Shown: positions 15,804-23,789 of the stretch, piece after piece | Layout of the letters: each line of letters starts with the position of its first letter | Position numbering within the stretch: position 1 is the stretch's first letter | DNA from: an uncultured Anaeroplasmataceae bacterium | GTDB lineage: Bacteria; Bacillota_I; Bacilli_A; Acholeplasmatales; Anaeroplasmataceae | NCBI GenBank assembly: GCA_910579215.1 | Contig: CAJTTN010000007.1 | Location: 35,817 to 99,816, forward strand | Direction of reading: 5' to 3' | Length of the DNA: 64,000 bases | Translations under genes and position numbers: made by a program | The notes under the pieces: generated by a model | Database searches by the model: none | What the model was told of the DNA's origin: nothing | What the model saw: the letters and a program-made list of their open reading frames with translations, nothing else

Positions 15804-18509
15804 TTAATCCTCATTTAGCTTTCGAACAAAGGCACTACATAAAGTTAAGCCTAGCTTATCAAATTCTAAGGCTAAGGCCTCTTTATTTTCAACAATTTTA
15901 AATTCTAATTTACTAACCACCTTACTTAATAGTATCTTTTCTACAGCATCATTTAAAACTGCATTTTTATCTCCAAAGCAAGCACAATAAATTTTTACAA
16001 AATCCTCCATCTGCTTTAAAATACGATTCCCAAAGGATATATTATACGGAGCTAAAAGCTTTTCCACTCTCTGTATTATTTTATTTTCCTCTGCTTCAAA
16101 GCTATAAGTCATTTTAGCAATTTCAAACAAATCGGAAAGCTGAGCATAGGTAACAAATTTTTGATCCAAAGGCTCACTAAAAGAATGTATTTTAGGGGCT
16201 CGCTTATTAAAATTCATAGTTTGAGCACGATCATACACCTTGTCACTAATTTCAAAGGTACTTTCATCACGATTCGCCGTTCCAATAAACCATATGTTTG
16301 TAGGTATTTTAATGGTATGTCCGTCTGTGAGTCCATAATACTCGTAAGAATTTCCCTCTACTATTCGAGCTAGCTTAATATTTAAAAGCTTAATTTCTCT
16401 TTTATTCTCCTCATGCTCCATCAAGGATAAAAAATCAGAAAAATAATATTCAATTCTACTCAGATTCATTTCATCTAAAACAATAAACGTTGGTATCTCT
16501 GCATTCAATCTAGCCTTATAAAGACATTGTGTAAATTTCTTTGGGGTATAGCATTTACTAAATTCATTATAATATCCTAGTAATTCATTTTTATCACGCC
16601 AAGAGGATTCAACCTCAACAATCTCACAATTTCCAAAAATTGCTTCCGCAAAAATTTTAGGAAGACTTGTTTTTCCTGTACCACTCATTCCTTGCAAAAT
16701 AGTTAAACGAGAAGCTCCTAAGCCAGCGACAAAGGTTGCAATATCCTCTAAGGAATACGAAAGATGTAATCTACATTCCCTTGCATAATCTACAATAAAG
16801 CGAACTAAGGTTGGCAAGGTTAAATTAGAAAAGGTCTGTTGTCTTCTACGCTCTAGCTCTTCTTTATAGCTCTCTAGCTTACTATCAAATTCAGTAAAAG
16901 CTGGACAAGCATCAAATTCTATACGAGCACTATCTGTTGAAAATCCTCCCTGTTGTCCTTTCGATGGTACATCTGAATCCTTAGAAAGCTTTAATATTGT
17001 TTCGTCAGCGATTTGATGATTTAATTGTCCACGAAAGATCATAATTAATAAAATAATAAAGCTGCCAATAAAAAGATAAATGGTTTGACTAGAAACCTTG
17101 TAACTATAGCTATAATCCTCTAAAGAAATCTGAAGTGTTTCTAATAAGGATTTCAAGGTTTCTTCATTTATTTTTTGGGCAATCTTAAAATATAAACCAA
17201 ATAAGCCTAATAGTAATACAAATAGTACATTTGCTATAACTGTAACCTTTACTACCTTATAATAATCTTTATATTTAGCAAAGAAGCTTGATATAGATAC
17301 TACCAATAAAATACCAGATATTACTAAAAAACTAAATAGAATAAAGGATAAAAGCTGAAATCCTCCTCCCAATTCCTGATAAGTAGTCAATAATTCGTAT
17401 CCTGATAAAGAAATACTTCTATCTAAAAGAATTGTAAAACTAACCTGAAGATCTACTACATTTACAACCAAGGTTAATAGCGTTAGTAGGGTTAACATAA
17501 ACACATAAAGTAAGGGTTCAAATTTAAACGCTTTATCCTTTTCTTTTATTTTAACATTCTTCAAATCCCAATTGTATCTTCCTTCAAAAATAGAGAAAAT
17601 AATTAAAATACCTAAGGATAAGACAAATGGAATATAGCTTAATGTATAGGCATCCACCTTCTTTATTCCTTGATAAAAGCAAATAAAATACCCCATTAGA
17701 AAAAATAAAAGTGTCACTCCAACATTACTATAAATACTTGTCTTAGCTTTTATGGAAAAGGATTTATCTCTTTTAGAAAAATAAGAAATTGTAGAAATAA
17801 AATATAAGAAGCAAACAAATATGATAAGCATTAAAAGAATGAAGGCAATAGATGCATATAACTCATATGTGTTAATCCCAAAAATATTGTACAATACATA
17901 AGCTTTATACCCTACATATTCTTCTCGCTTTGAGAATAGAGGAACAAAAAATAAGAAAAGTACTAAAAGCATAGATAAGCTTTCCAAAATTATCATTCCT
18001 ATTTTAAAGCGCCTATCTCTTTTCGTTTCCTTATCCTCATCCTTTTTCGCTTGGCTTTTCACTTTAAAATATATCGTAAGTAGCAAAGATAAAGCCATAC
18101 CTATTAAATTTAAAATCACTAAAACAAAAGCTCCACTCGAAATCATATGCTGCAAAACATGTAAAATAACAATTGTAATGTTTAACGCAATTTGATAGAA
18201 AATAGCTATATAAAATCCCCATCTTTTCTTTTTGAGGACATAAAGTGCTAAGCTACCCAAAGATAAGATTACTCCCAATATGAATAAAACAAATAAAATG
18301 ATACATACAATTCCAACATATGTCATCGTACTTGTATAGGAATCAAATCCACTTCCCTCTATAGTACTATATCCCATAGTACTCCAAATGGAAAGACCAG
18401 TAGATGTAAGCTCCAAGGAATAAAGAATAATCGTAAAAAGTAGATTAAGAAAAAAAGCAATGGAATAAAATACCAGTTCCCTATATTTAAAATTAAAAAG
18501 TTTTTTCAT
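15804..18509 (-). CDS. McrB-like AAA+ ATPase fused to a 12-helix membrane domain
   Basis: A 901-residue fusion. Residues 1 to about 505 hold twelve hydrophobic helices arranged as three similar four-helix units (about 10-150, 170-315, 333-505). In each unit a loop of 20-40 residues follows the first helix and a basic loop follows the second. After a charged linker a McrB/MoxR-type AAA+ domain follows: Walker A GMSGTGKTS (about 607-615), Walker B FIVLDEMNLSR (about 675-685), sensor-1 FIGTANRDES (about 741-750) and an Arg-finger-like YDRAQ (about 761). DEMNL...YYFSDFLSLME is typical of the COG1401 McrB-like group. No N-terminal DNA-binding domain is present. It leads a tight operon with the DUF2357 partner behind a consensus promoter. 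Confidence 0.85.
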   Translation of the reverse strand: MKKLFNFKYRELVFYSIAFFLNLLFTIILYSLELTSTGLSIWSTMGYSTIEGSGFDSYTSTMTYVGIVCIILFVLFILGVILSLGSLALYVLKKKRWGFYIAIFYQIALNITIVILHVLQHMISSGAFVLVILNLIGMALSLLLTIYFKVKSQAKKDEDKETKRDRRFKIGMIILESLSMLLVLFLFFVPLFSKREEYVGYKAYVLYNIFGINTYELYASIAFILLMLIIFVCFLYFISTISYFSKRDKSFSIKAKTSIYSNVGVTLLFFLMGYFICFYQGIKKVDAYTLSYIPFVLSLGILIIFSIFEGRYNWDLKNVKIKEKDKAFKFEPLLYVFMLTLLTLLTLVVNVVDLQVSFTILLDRSISLSGYELLTTYQELGGGFQLLSFILFSFLVISGILLVVSISSFFAKYKDYYKVVKVTVIANVLFVLLLGLFGLYFKIAQKINEETLKSLLETLQISLEDYSYSYKVSSQTIYLFIGSFIILLIMIFRGQLNHQIADETILKLSKDSDVPSKGQQGGFSTDSARIEFDACPAFTEFDSKLESYKEELERRRQQTFSNLTLPTLVRFIVDYARECRLHLSYSLEDIATFVAGLGASRLTILQGMSGTGKTSLPKIFAEAIFGNCEIVEVESSWRDKNELLGYYNEFSKCYTPKKFTQCLYKARLNAEIPTFIVLDEMNLSRIEYYFSDFLSLMEHEENKREIKLLNIKLARIVEGNSYEYYGLTDGHTIKIPTNIWFIGTANRDESTFEISDKVYDRAQTMNFNKRAPKIHSFSEPLDQKFVTYAQLSDLFEIAKMTYSFEAEENKIIQRVEKLLAPYNISFGNRILKQMEDFVKIYCACFGDKNAVLNDAVEKILLSKVVSKLEFKIVENKEALALEFDKLGLTLCSAFVRKLNED

Positions 18510-18536
18510 GGGTTTCCCCTCCTATTAATTGATTTA

Positions 18537-18565
18537 ATTATACTTATTTTTTAAAGTATTGTCAA
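18537..18565 (-). promoter_or_regulatory. Perfect consensus sigma-A promoter of the membrane-AAA+/DUF2357 operon
   Basis: On the minus strand TTGACA (18560-18565), a 17-nt spacer and TATAAT (18537-18542), followed by an ATAGGAGGGG SD before the ATG. Both hexamers match consensus, implying strong constitutive transcription in the absence of a repressor. Confidence 0.85.
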
Positions 18566-18592
18566 AATATATTATCTTTTTAAATGAAGTAC

Positions 18593-18621
18593 TTAACAAA
18601 ACATGGAAACTATGCTAATAT
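18593..18621 (+). promoter_or_regulatory. Divergent promoter of the S66 peptidase gene
   Basis: TTAACA (18593-18598), 17 nt, TAATAT (18616-18621), then CGGAGG before the ATG at 18645. The -10 is imperfect; TATGAT at 18619 is an alternative. Confidence 0.5.
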
Positions 18622-18644
18622 GATAATAATTCGGAGGTTATACT

Positions 18645-19640
18645 ATGAGACCAGAATTTATAAAAAATACAGCGAAGCTCTATTTGGTAGCCCCTTCCTT
18701 TGGATGTACAACATCTCCCTATGAGGAAAGACTTTATAAAGCAATTGAGCAATTAAAACGTTTAGGTCATACTTTGGTTGTTGGTCCAAATTGTTTTTTA
18801 GCGGAAGGAAAATGTGCTTCAAATACGCCAAAACAGCGTGCTAAAGAATTTATGGAAGCCTACCAAAGTGATGCAGATTGCATCATATCTGTAGGTGGTG
18901 GAGAGCTAATGTATGAAATTTTAGATTACATTGATTTTGAAAAAATAAAGCTTCTTAAACCAAAATGGTTTGTCGGGTTTTCCGATAATACTAATTTGAC
19001 CTTCACCTTAACAACGCTTAGCAATATTGAAACGATTTATGGAGCCTGTGCAGGTCACTTTCATTTTAAAAAATATAAGTATGATGTTTTAGATACCTAT
19101 CTAATGCTACAAGGAAAAAAAGAATTTAAAGGATATCCAAAATATGAAGCAAGACCTGACAAAACAAATCCCTTTGCCGATTATAATTTTGATACTAAAA
19201 AAATAATTACTCCCTATAAGTATAAAGAACCATTTTCTGGTGTGCTACTTGGTGGAAACCTAGATTGCCTACAGCTATTATGTGGTACTCCCTATGATAA
19301 GGTATTTGAATATACCTCAAACCATAAAGAGGGAATCATCTTTTATTTAGAAGCTTGTGATTTAAATGTAGTTGGCATTAAAAGAGCATTGCTACAGCTA
19401 AAGCGCTCTAATTGGTTTCAAAATATAAGAGGCTTTCTGATTGGTAGACCTCTTTGTATTCATCAAGAATTTGCAGGAGTAGATCATTTAAATGCGGTCA
19501 TAGATGTTCTAAAGGAGTATGATACACCCATTCTCTTAGATATTGATTTGGGCCATCTATCTCCTTCTATGCCTTTTCGCAATGGAGCCTATGCAACTAT
19601 AGAATATAAGAATAATAATATCTTTATAAATTATAAATGA
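18645..19640 (+). CDS. S66-family LD-carboxypeptidase / MccF-like serine peptidase
   Basis: S66 enzymes remove the D-Ala from muropeptide tetrapeptides (LdcA) or inactivate microcin C-type compounds (MccF). The 331-residue protein begins KLYLVAPSFG, has the SVGGGELM oxyanion region, the nucleophile motif GFSDNTNLTF (Ser about 115), a glutamate in FYLEACD, and the catalytic His in DIDLGHLSPSMPF near the C-terminus, so the Ser-Glu-His triad is present. It has no signal peptide, which fits cytoplasmic recycling. It is a single gene between a divergent promoter and a terminator. LdcA and MccF functions cannot be separated by eye. Confidence 0.88.
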   Translation: MRPEFIKNTAKLYLVAPSFGCTTSPYEERLYKAIEQLKRLGHTLVVGPNCFLAEGKCASNTPKQRAKEFMEAYQSDADCIISVGGGELMYEILDYIDFEKIKLLKPKWFVGFSDNTNLTFTLTTLSNIETIYGACAGHFHFKKYKYDVLDTYLMLQGKKEFKGYPKYEARPDKTNPFADYNFDTKKIITPYKYKEPFSGVLLGGNLDCLQLLCGTPYDKVFEYTSNHKEGIIFYLEACDLNVVGIKRALLQLKRSNWFQNIRGFLIGRPLCIHQEFAGVDHLNAVIDVLKEYDTPILLDIDLGHLSPSMPFRNGAYATIEYKNNNIFINYK

Positions 19641-19675
19641 AAAAATGCCTTCGAATCGTTGAAGGCGTCTTTTAA
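19641..19675. terminator. Bidirectional terminator between the S66 and hemolysin III genes
   Basis: GCCTTC...GAAGGC 6-bp stem (19647-19652 and 19661-19666), flanked by an A-run on the left and TCTTTT on the right. It serves the converging S66 and hemolysin III genes. Confidence 0.75.
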
Positions 19676-19702
19676 TATTAGAATTAAGGTTTATTTTTTA
19701 TA

Positions 19703-20518
19703 TTAATAGATAAATAAAATTATCCCCACATATTGAACTATTGCACCAGCTAAAACAAAGAAATGCCAAATAAAATGAGCACTTTTAACCCCTTTCTTAG
19801 CAAAGGGAATCATCCCTAAAGTATAAGCTAGTCCTCCTCCTAAAATAGTCCAAAGAAGATTAAGGTTATTTTCAATAAAATCTGGGATAAACATTAACCC
19901 ACTCCACCCTATAGCAAAATATAGAGTATAATGAAGCCATTTAAATCTTCCTGGTCCAAAGGTACATACAAAGGTTATCCCAAGACTTATTAAGAGCCAT
20001 TGAATGATAAATAATACAATGCCTAAGATATTTCCCCAATACACCAAATATATTGGAGCGAAGGTCCCTCCTATTAGAAGGTATATAGAGGTGTAATCAA
20101 ACCTTCTCCATAACCTTTTCACTTTAGAACCACCTTTAAAGGAATGATATAGACAGCTCATAAGCATCATAAAAAACATACTGAATCCATATACTACAGA
20201 AGCTGTGATTTTTAAGCCTGTATCTGATTTTAAAATTAATAATATAAAGGCAATAATAGCTAAAATTGCTCCTACTCCATGTGTTATAGCATTTCCTATT
20301 TCTTCTAGAATTGGACGTCTTGGAGGCTCATTTAATTTTCTAACCCTTTCCTTTTTCTCAATTTTTAATTTTCTTTTAGGTTCAAGTAAAATGCTTTTAT
20401 TCTCTTTACGTTGTGCCTTCTCCTTTTTATGCTCCTCCTTATTTTCCACTTTCCTATTCTTATCATTGAGCTTATGATTTTTCTTTTCGAGCTCAAGCAT
20501 TTCCTTAGTTTCTTCCAT
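19703..20518 (-). CDS. Hemolysin III (PAQR/YqfA) family membrane protein with a charged N-terminal extension
   Basis: A 271-residue protein. Residues about 72-271 form the seven-helix HlyIII/PAQR domain: NAITHGVGA, CLYHSF, FDYTSIYLLIGGTFAP and HFIWHFFV supply the conserved His/Asp/Ser zinc-site residues. The first 70 residues are an extreme Lys/Glu-rich stretch absent from typical HlyIII proteins (about 210 aa), predicted to be a cytoplasmic helix. I set the start at ATG 20516-20518, which has GGTGAT upstream; two ATGs further upstream lack an SD. The family is implicated in membrane-lipid or stress homeostasis and lytic activity is doubtful. Confidence 0.88.
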   Translation of the reverse strand: MEETKEMLELEKKNHKLNDKNRKVENKEEHKKEKAQRKENKSILLEPKRKLKIEKKERVRKLNEPPRRPILEEIGNAITHGVGAILAIIAFILLILKSDTGLKITASVVYGFSMFFMMLMSCLYHSFKGGSKVKRLWRRFDYTSIYLLIGGTFAPIYLVYWGNILGIVLFIIQWLLISLGITFVCTFGPGRFKWLHYTLYFAIGWSGLMFIPDFIENNLNLLWTILGGGLAYTLGMIPFAKKGVKSAHFIWHFFVLAGAIVQYVGIILFIY

Positions 20519-20614
20519 TTTTATCACCATTGACATTATATAACGATTACATTACAAAGTCAATATAATTAGATTATCTAGTTTAAAAAACTATATACCA
20601 ACCTTAAGTTTTAT

Positions 20615-20643
20615 GTCTTTTTTATATCCTATCAGCATACGTT
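20615..20643 (+). promoter_or_regulatory. Candidate sigma-E-type promoter of yabPQ
   Basis: GTCTTTTT (20615-20622), 13 nt, CATACGTT (20636-20643), compared with the B. subtilis sigma-E pattern GkCATATT / CATACAmT; about 6 of 8 positions match in each box. Mother-cell expression is expected for yabP and yabQ, which gives the match weight. Confidence 0.4.
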
Positions 20644-20659
20644 TAATTAGGTGATTTTA

Positions 20660-20917
20660 ATGTCTTTAGCAAATTTTACAATTTTTGAGGATCATATTTT
20701 AGTAAACAATATAACAGAAATTAAAGAATTTTCCGAAACTATCTTTGTGTTACGAATTAATGATACACCCTACGAAATTACAGGAACAAATTTAGTATTA
20801 AAAGAGGTCAGCAACGACAATAAATCCATAAAAATTATAGGCACTTTAAATTCATTAGAAAAAAAGAATGTTCAGGTAAAGAAAAATAAGAGTTTTATTA
20901 AAAAACTATTTGCCTAA
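20660..20917 (+). CDS. yabP: Sporulation protein YabP
   Basis: An 85-residue protein of the YabP/YqfC family, made in the mother cell during sporulation. It shows the pattern typical of the family: an early FEDHILVNNI strand, IFVLRINDTPYEITG, NLVLKEVS, IKIIGTL, and a basic end with KKLFA. A start at ATG 20660 is chosen because AGGTGAT lies just upstream; an upstream GTG would overlap that SD. YabP in B. subtilis is dispensable alone and sits next to yabQ, exactly as here. Confidence 0.82.
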   Translation: MSLANFTIFEDHILVNNITEIKEFSETIFVLRINDTPYEITGTNLVLKEVSNDNKSIKIIGTLNSLEKKNVQVKKNKSFIKKLFA

Positions 20918-21349
20918 ATGGAATCACTACAAAATCTTTTAAAAATTTGTATTGTTTTATACTTGGGATTCTTCTCTTATATTCTTTATCAAATTCTTTT
21001 TTATCATCAAAAAAGGTTTTTATTTCTAAAAACCATCCTATTCTTCTTCCTTTTGGCCTGCATTCTTATCCATATCTCCAATCGATTTAATATCCCAATC
21101 TTTCATGTTTATATTTTGTTCTACTTTTTGGGATTATATCTAGCAAAATTGTCTTTATCTAAGCTTCTACGCAAATATAATGATGAATTTAATACATTGC
21201 TAACTCCGTTAAAAAAATGGGTTCTTAAGGTATTAAAAATTATATCTATTCCCCCTTTTATCTATTGGATAAAAGAAAAAAGAAGATTACATAAATACTA
21301 TAAAGAACACCCAAATAAACGGCCAAAATCCATATATGAGTTATTTTAG
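20918..21349 (+). CDS. yabQ: Spore cortex biosynthesis protein YabQ
   Basis: YabQ is a mother-cell membrane protein required for cortex formation in B. subtilis. The 143-residue protein has three or four hydrophobic segments within the first 90 residues, then a basic tail (WIKEKRRLHKYYKEHP). Sequence conservation in YabQ is weak, so the call rests on topology, size and direct adjacency to yabP (start codon immediately follows the yabP stop, no separate SD). The terminator stem includes its stop codon. Confidence 0.75.
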   Translation: MESLQNLLKICIVLYLGFFSYILYQILFYHQKRFLFLKTILFFFLLACILIHISNRFNIPIFHVYILFYFLGLYLAKLSLSKLLRKYNDEFNTLLTPLKKWVLKVLKIISIPPFIYWIKEKRRLHKYYKEHPNKRPKSIYELF

Positions 21350-21375
21350 AAGTCTCTAAAATAGCTCTTATTTAT
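21338..21375 (+). terminator. Terminator overlapping the yabQ stop codon
   Basis: GAGTTATTTTAGA...TCTAAAATAGCTC forms a 12-13-bp stem with one mismatch (21338-21367), followed by TTATTTATTTT. The yabQ TAG lies inside the left arm. Confidence 0.6.
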
Positions 21376-21528
21376 TTTAGTTTAGTGTCCATACAAAGTA
21401 AAATCTAAGGTTAGCTTTAAAGAAATATTATAAAATTATCCGTAGCCTTTTATTAGAATTTATTTTTTTAATAGATTCTATATATTATAAACTCTTCCCC
21501 TTTTGATAATTCTAAACAATATCTAATG

Positions 21529-21576
21529 ATAAATCATGGATGATTTATTGTAATTTATTTGCTGTTATGCTATAAT
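21529..21576 (+). promoter_or_regulatory. lysS: lysS promoter with adjacent palindromic operator
   Basis: TTGTAA (21548-21553), 17 nt, TATAAT (21571-21576) preceded by TG (extended -10). A perfect 9-bp-arm palindrome ATAAATCAT-GG-ATGATTTAT (21529-21548) abuts and touches the -35, a typical repressor or activator position. No T-box is present; the leader is only about 35 nt. Confidence 0.7.
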
Positions 21577-21615
21577 TAAATTCGCTAAATTAGAAAAATT
21601 AAAGGGGATATACTT

Positions 21616-23097
21616 ATGGAAAAGAGACCTGAACAAGAAAGAATTAGAATAGAAAAAATCAAGTATCTTGAGGAAAAAGGGATTCGCCCTTTTGGACAAA
21701 GATTCGACCGAACAGCAAACTCCAAAACTATAATAGAAGACTTTGATTCTTATACAAAAGAGGAGTTAGAAAACCAGGAGCATAAGGTAAAGGTTGCAGG
21801 CCGTATGATTGCCAAAAGACGTCAAGGTAAAATTGGTTTTATTAATCTTTTAGATAAATTTGGAACAATCCAATGCTATATTTCTAAGGAAATTTTAGGA
21901 GAAGAAAATTACGATGTCTTCATCAAATCTGACATTGGAGATATTTTAGGAATTGAGGGTACCATTATGCGTACAAATACAGGACAGCTTACAGTTCGTT
22001 GCCTAGTATTTACGCACCTTTCTAAAGCCATTAAGCCTTTACCAGAAAAATTTCATGGCTTACAAGACGTTGAGGAAGCTCGTCGTAGAAGATATGTAGA
22101 TTTGATTGTAAATGAAGAATCTAGAAAGGTAGCCTTTATGCGACCTAAAATAATTCGTGCTATTCAACACTTCTTTGACAATCAAGGATTTGTAGAAGTA
22201 GAGACTCCTGTTCTTCAGCCTATCTTAGGAGGAGCTGCTGCTCGACCATTCGTAACGCATCATAACGCTTTAGATATGCCATTTTATTTACGTATAGCCA
22301 CAGAATTACCTTTAAAACGTTTAATCGTTGGTGGTATGGAAGCTGTATACGAAATTGGACGCTTATTTAGAAATGAAGGTGTTGATGCTCGACACAATCC
22401 AGAATTCACTACCGTTGAAGCATATCTTGCATATTCCGATATGGAGGGTATGATGAATTTAGTAGAGGATTTTTTCAAAAAGGTTTCTTTAGAGGTTTTA
22501 GGCACTACTTCTGTAGAATTTGATGGACATACCTACGACTTGTCTAAATTTGAAAGAATTCATATGGTGGATTTAATCAAAAGAGAATGTGGGGTTGACT
22601 TCTGGAATCCAGTAAGCTTTGAGGAGGCAAAGGAACTAGCTAAGGCACACAACATTGAGGTTCCTGCTCATTTTACAGGAGTTGGTCATATCATAAATGC
22701 TTTCTTTGAAAAATACGGAGAAGAAAAATTAGTTGAACCTACAATTTTATATGGTCACCCATTAGAAATTTCTCCTTTAGCCATGAAAAATGCAAAGGAT
22801 CCAAGATTTACAGATCGCTTTGAGGTTTTCATTGGTGGAACCGAATATGCTAATGCCTTTACAGAATTAAATGATCCACTAGATCAAATGGATAGATTTA
22901 CTCGTCAGCTACAAGAAAGAACCCTAGGAAACGATGAGGCTTGTGAAATAGATACCGATTTTGTAGAAGCATTAGAATATGGTATGCCTCCTACAGGCGG
23001 TATAGGAATAGGTATTGATAGAACGATTATGCTATTAACTGGTAAAACAAATATTAGAGATGTTCTACTCTTCCCTCATAACAGAAATCGTAGCTAG
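21616..23097 (+). CDS. lysS: Lysyl-tRNA synthetase (class II)
   Basis: Charges tRNA-Lys. The 493-residue protein has an N-terminal OB-fold anticodon-binding domain (about 50-150, VAGRMIAKRRQGKIGFINL) and a class II core with motif 2 (FRNEGVDARHNPEFTTVEAY) and motif 3 (PPTGGIGIGIDRTIMLLT), ending in the typical RDVLLFPHNR. An AAAGGGGAT SD lies upstream. It begins a two-gene unit with the unknown 200-aa gene. Confidence 0.97.
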   Translation: MEKRPEQERIRIEKIKYLEEKGIRPFGQRFDRTANSKTIIEDFDSYTKEELENQEHKVKVAGRMIAKRRQGKIGFINLLDKFGTIQCYISKEILGEENYDVFIKSDIGDILGIEGTIMRTNTGQLTVRCLVFTHLSKAIKPLPEKFHGLQDVEEARRRRYVDLIVNEESRKVAFMRPKIIRAIQHFFDNQGFVEVETPVLQPILGGAAARPFVTHHNALDMPFYLRIATELPLKRLIVGGMEAVYEIGRLFRNEGVDARHNPEFTTVEAYLAYSDMEGMMNLVEDFFKKVSLEVLGTTSVEFDGHTYDLSKFERIHMVDLIKRECGVDFWNPVSFEEAKELAKAHNIEVPAHFTGVGHIINAFFEKYGEEKLVEPTILYGHPLEISPLAMKNAKDPRFTDRFEVFIGGTEYANAFTELNDPLDQMDRFTRQLQERTLGNDEACEIDTDFVEALEYGMPPTGGIGIGIDRTIMLLTGKTNIRDVLLFPHNRNRS

Positions 23098-23105
23098 AGG
23101 AATTT

Positions 23106-23708
23106 ATGAATATTTTCAATGATTACGAAAGCTGGAAAAAAGAAAATCAAGAATTTATTTATCAGCTTGTAAAATCCAAAAGTAAAACCATTTCTAGATT
23201 TACATCTGTAATTGCAGTGGTTGATTACTTATATGAAAAGCATTTACATACTCCTAATCTTTCAGAGGAGGAGGAAATCTTCTTCTCTACTGGATTTGAT
23301 TATATCTATGATAATTTCTATACAATTAAGACCATATTAGATTATAAATTTAATAATGATTTTGTAGAAATGGAAAAACATGCTAAAACTATTAATCTTT
23401 TATTGTATGTTCATGAATTTCAGTCAGAGCTTTTAAATCAAGAATTAAGGTCTGATGATTTAAATCGTTTGGATGATTTCGAGGAAAAGGTTAGCGCTCA
23501 TCTAGATAGAAAAGAAAACATTCCTGATGCTTATTTTCCTATGCTAGATGATATTGTAACTCCTATTTTCCAAAAATTGCAAATAGAATTTCAGCCTATA
23601 GAATCTATATTTTATGAAGTTGCTTTAGAATTTGGTATCTATAAAAACAATGAACAAGATATTTACAATGCAATCTTTCATCTTCAAAAAAATAAAGGTT
23701 CTAATTAA
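23106..23708 (+). CDS. Unknown acidic helical protein, 200 aa
   Basis: Soluble, helix-rich and acidic, with clusters of Tyr/Phe (FDYIYDNFYTIKTILDYKF) and no signal or membrane segment. It starts 9 nt after lysS with an AGAGGAATTT SD, so it is co-transcribed. I recognise no family and no catalytic motif. Confidence 0.75.
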   Translation: MNIFNDYESWKKENQEFIYQLVKSKSKTISRFTSVIAVVDYLYEKHLHTPNLSEEEEIFFSTGFDYIYDNFYTIKTILDYKFNNDFVEMEKHAKTINLLLYVHEFQSELLNQELRSDDLNRLDDFEEKVSAHLDRKENIPDAYFPMLDDIVTPIFQKLQIEFQPIESIFYEVALEFGIYKNNEQDIYNAIFHLQKNKGSN

Positions 23709-23752
23709 AGTAAAAGTAATTTTGTTATTACTTCTTATAAATTTTATACTAT

Positions 23753-23789
23753 AAAAAATGGAAAACCAATTACGATTTTCCATTTTTTT
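23753..23789. terminator. Bidirectional terminator between the lysS unit and truA
   Basis: AAAAAATGGAAAA and TTTTCCATTTTTTT form a perfect stem of 11 or more bp around a 10-nt loop (23753-23765, 23776-23789). It overlaps the truA stop region and works for both converging transcripts. Confidence 0.88.
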
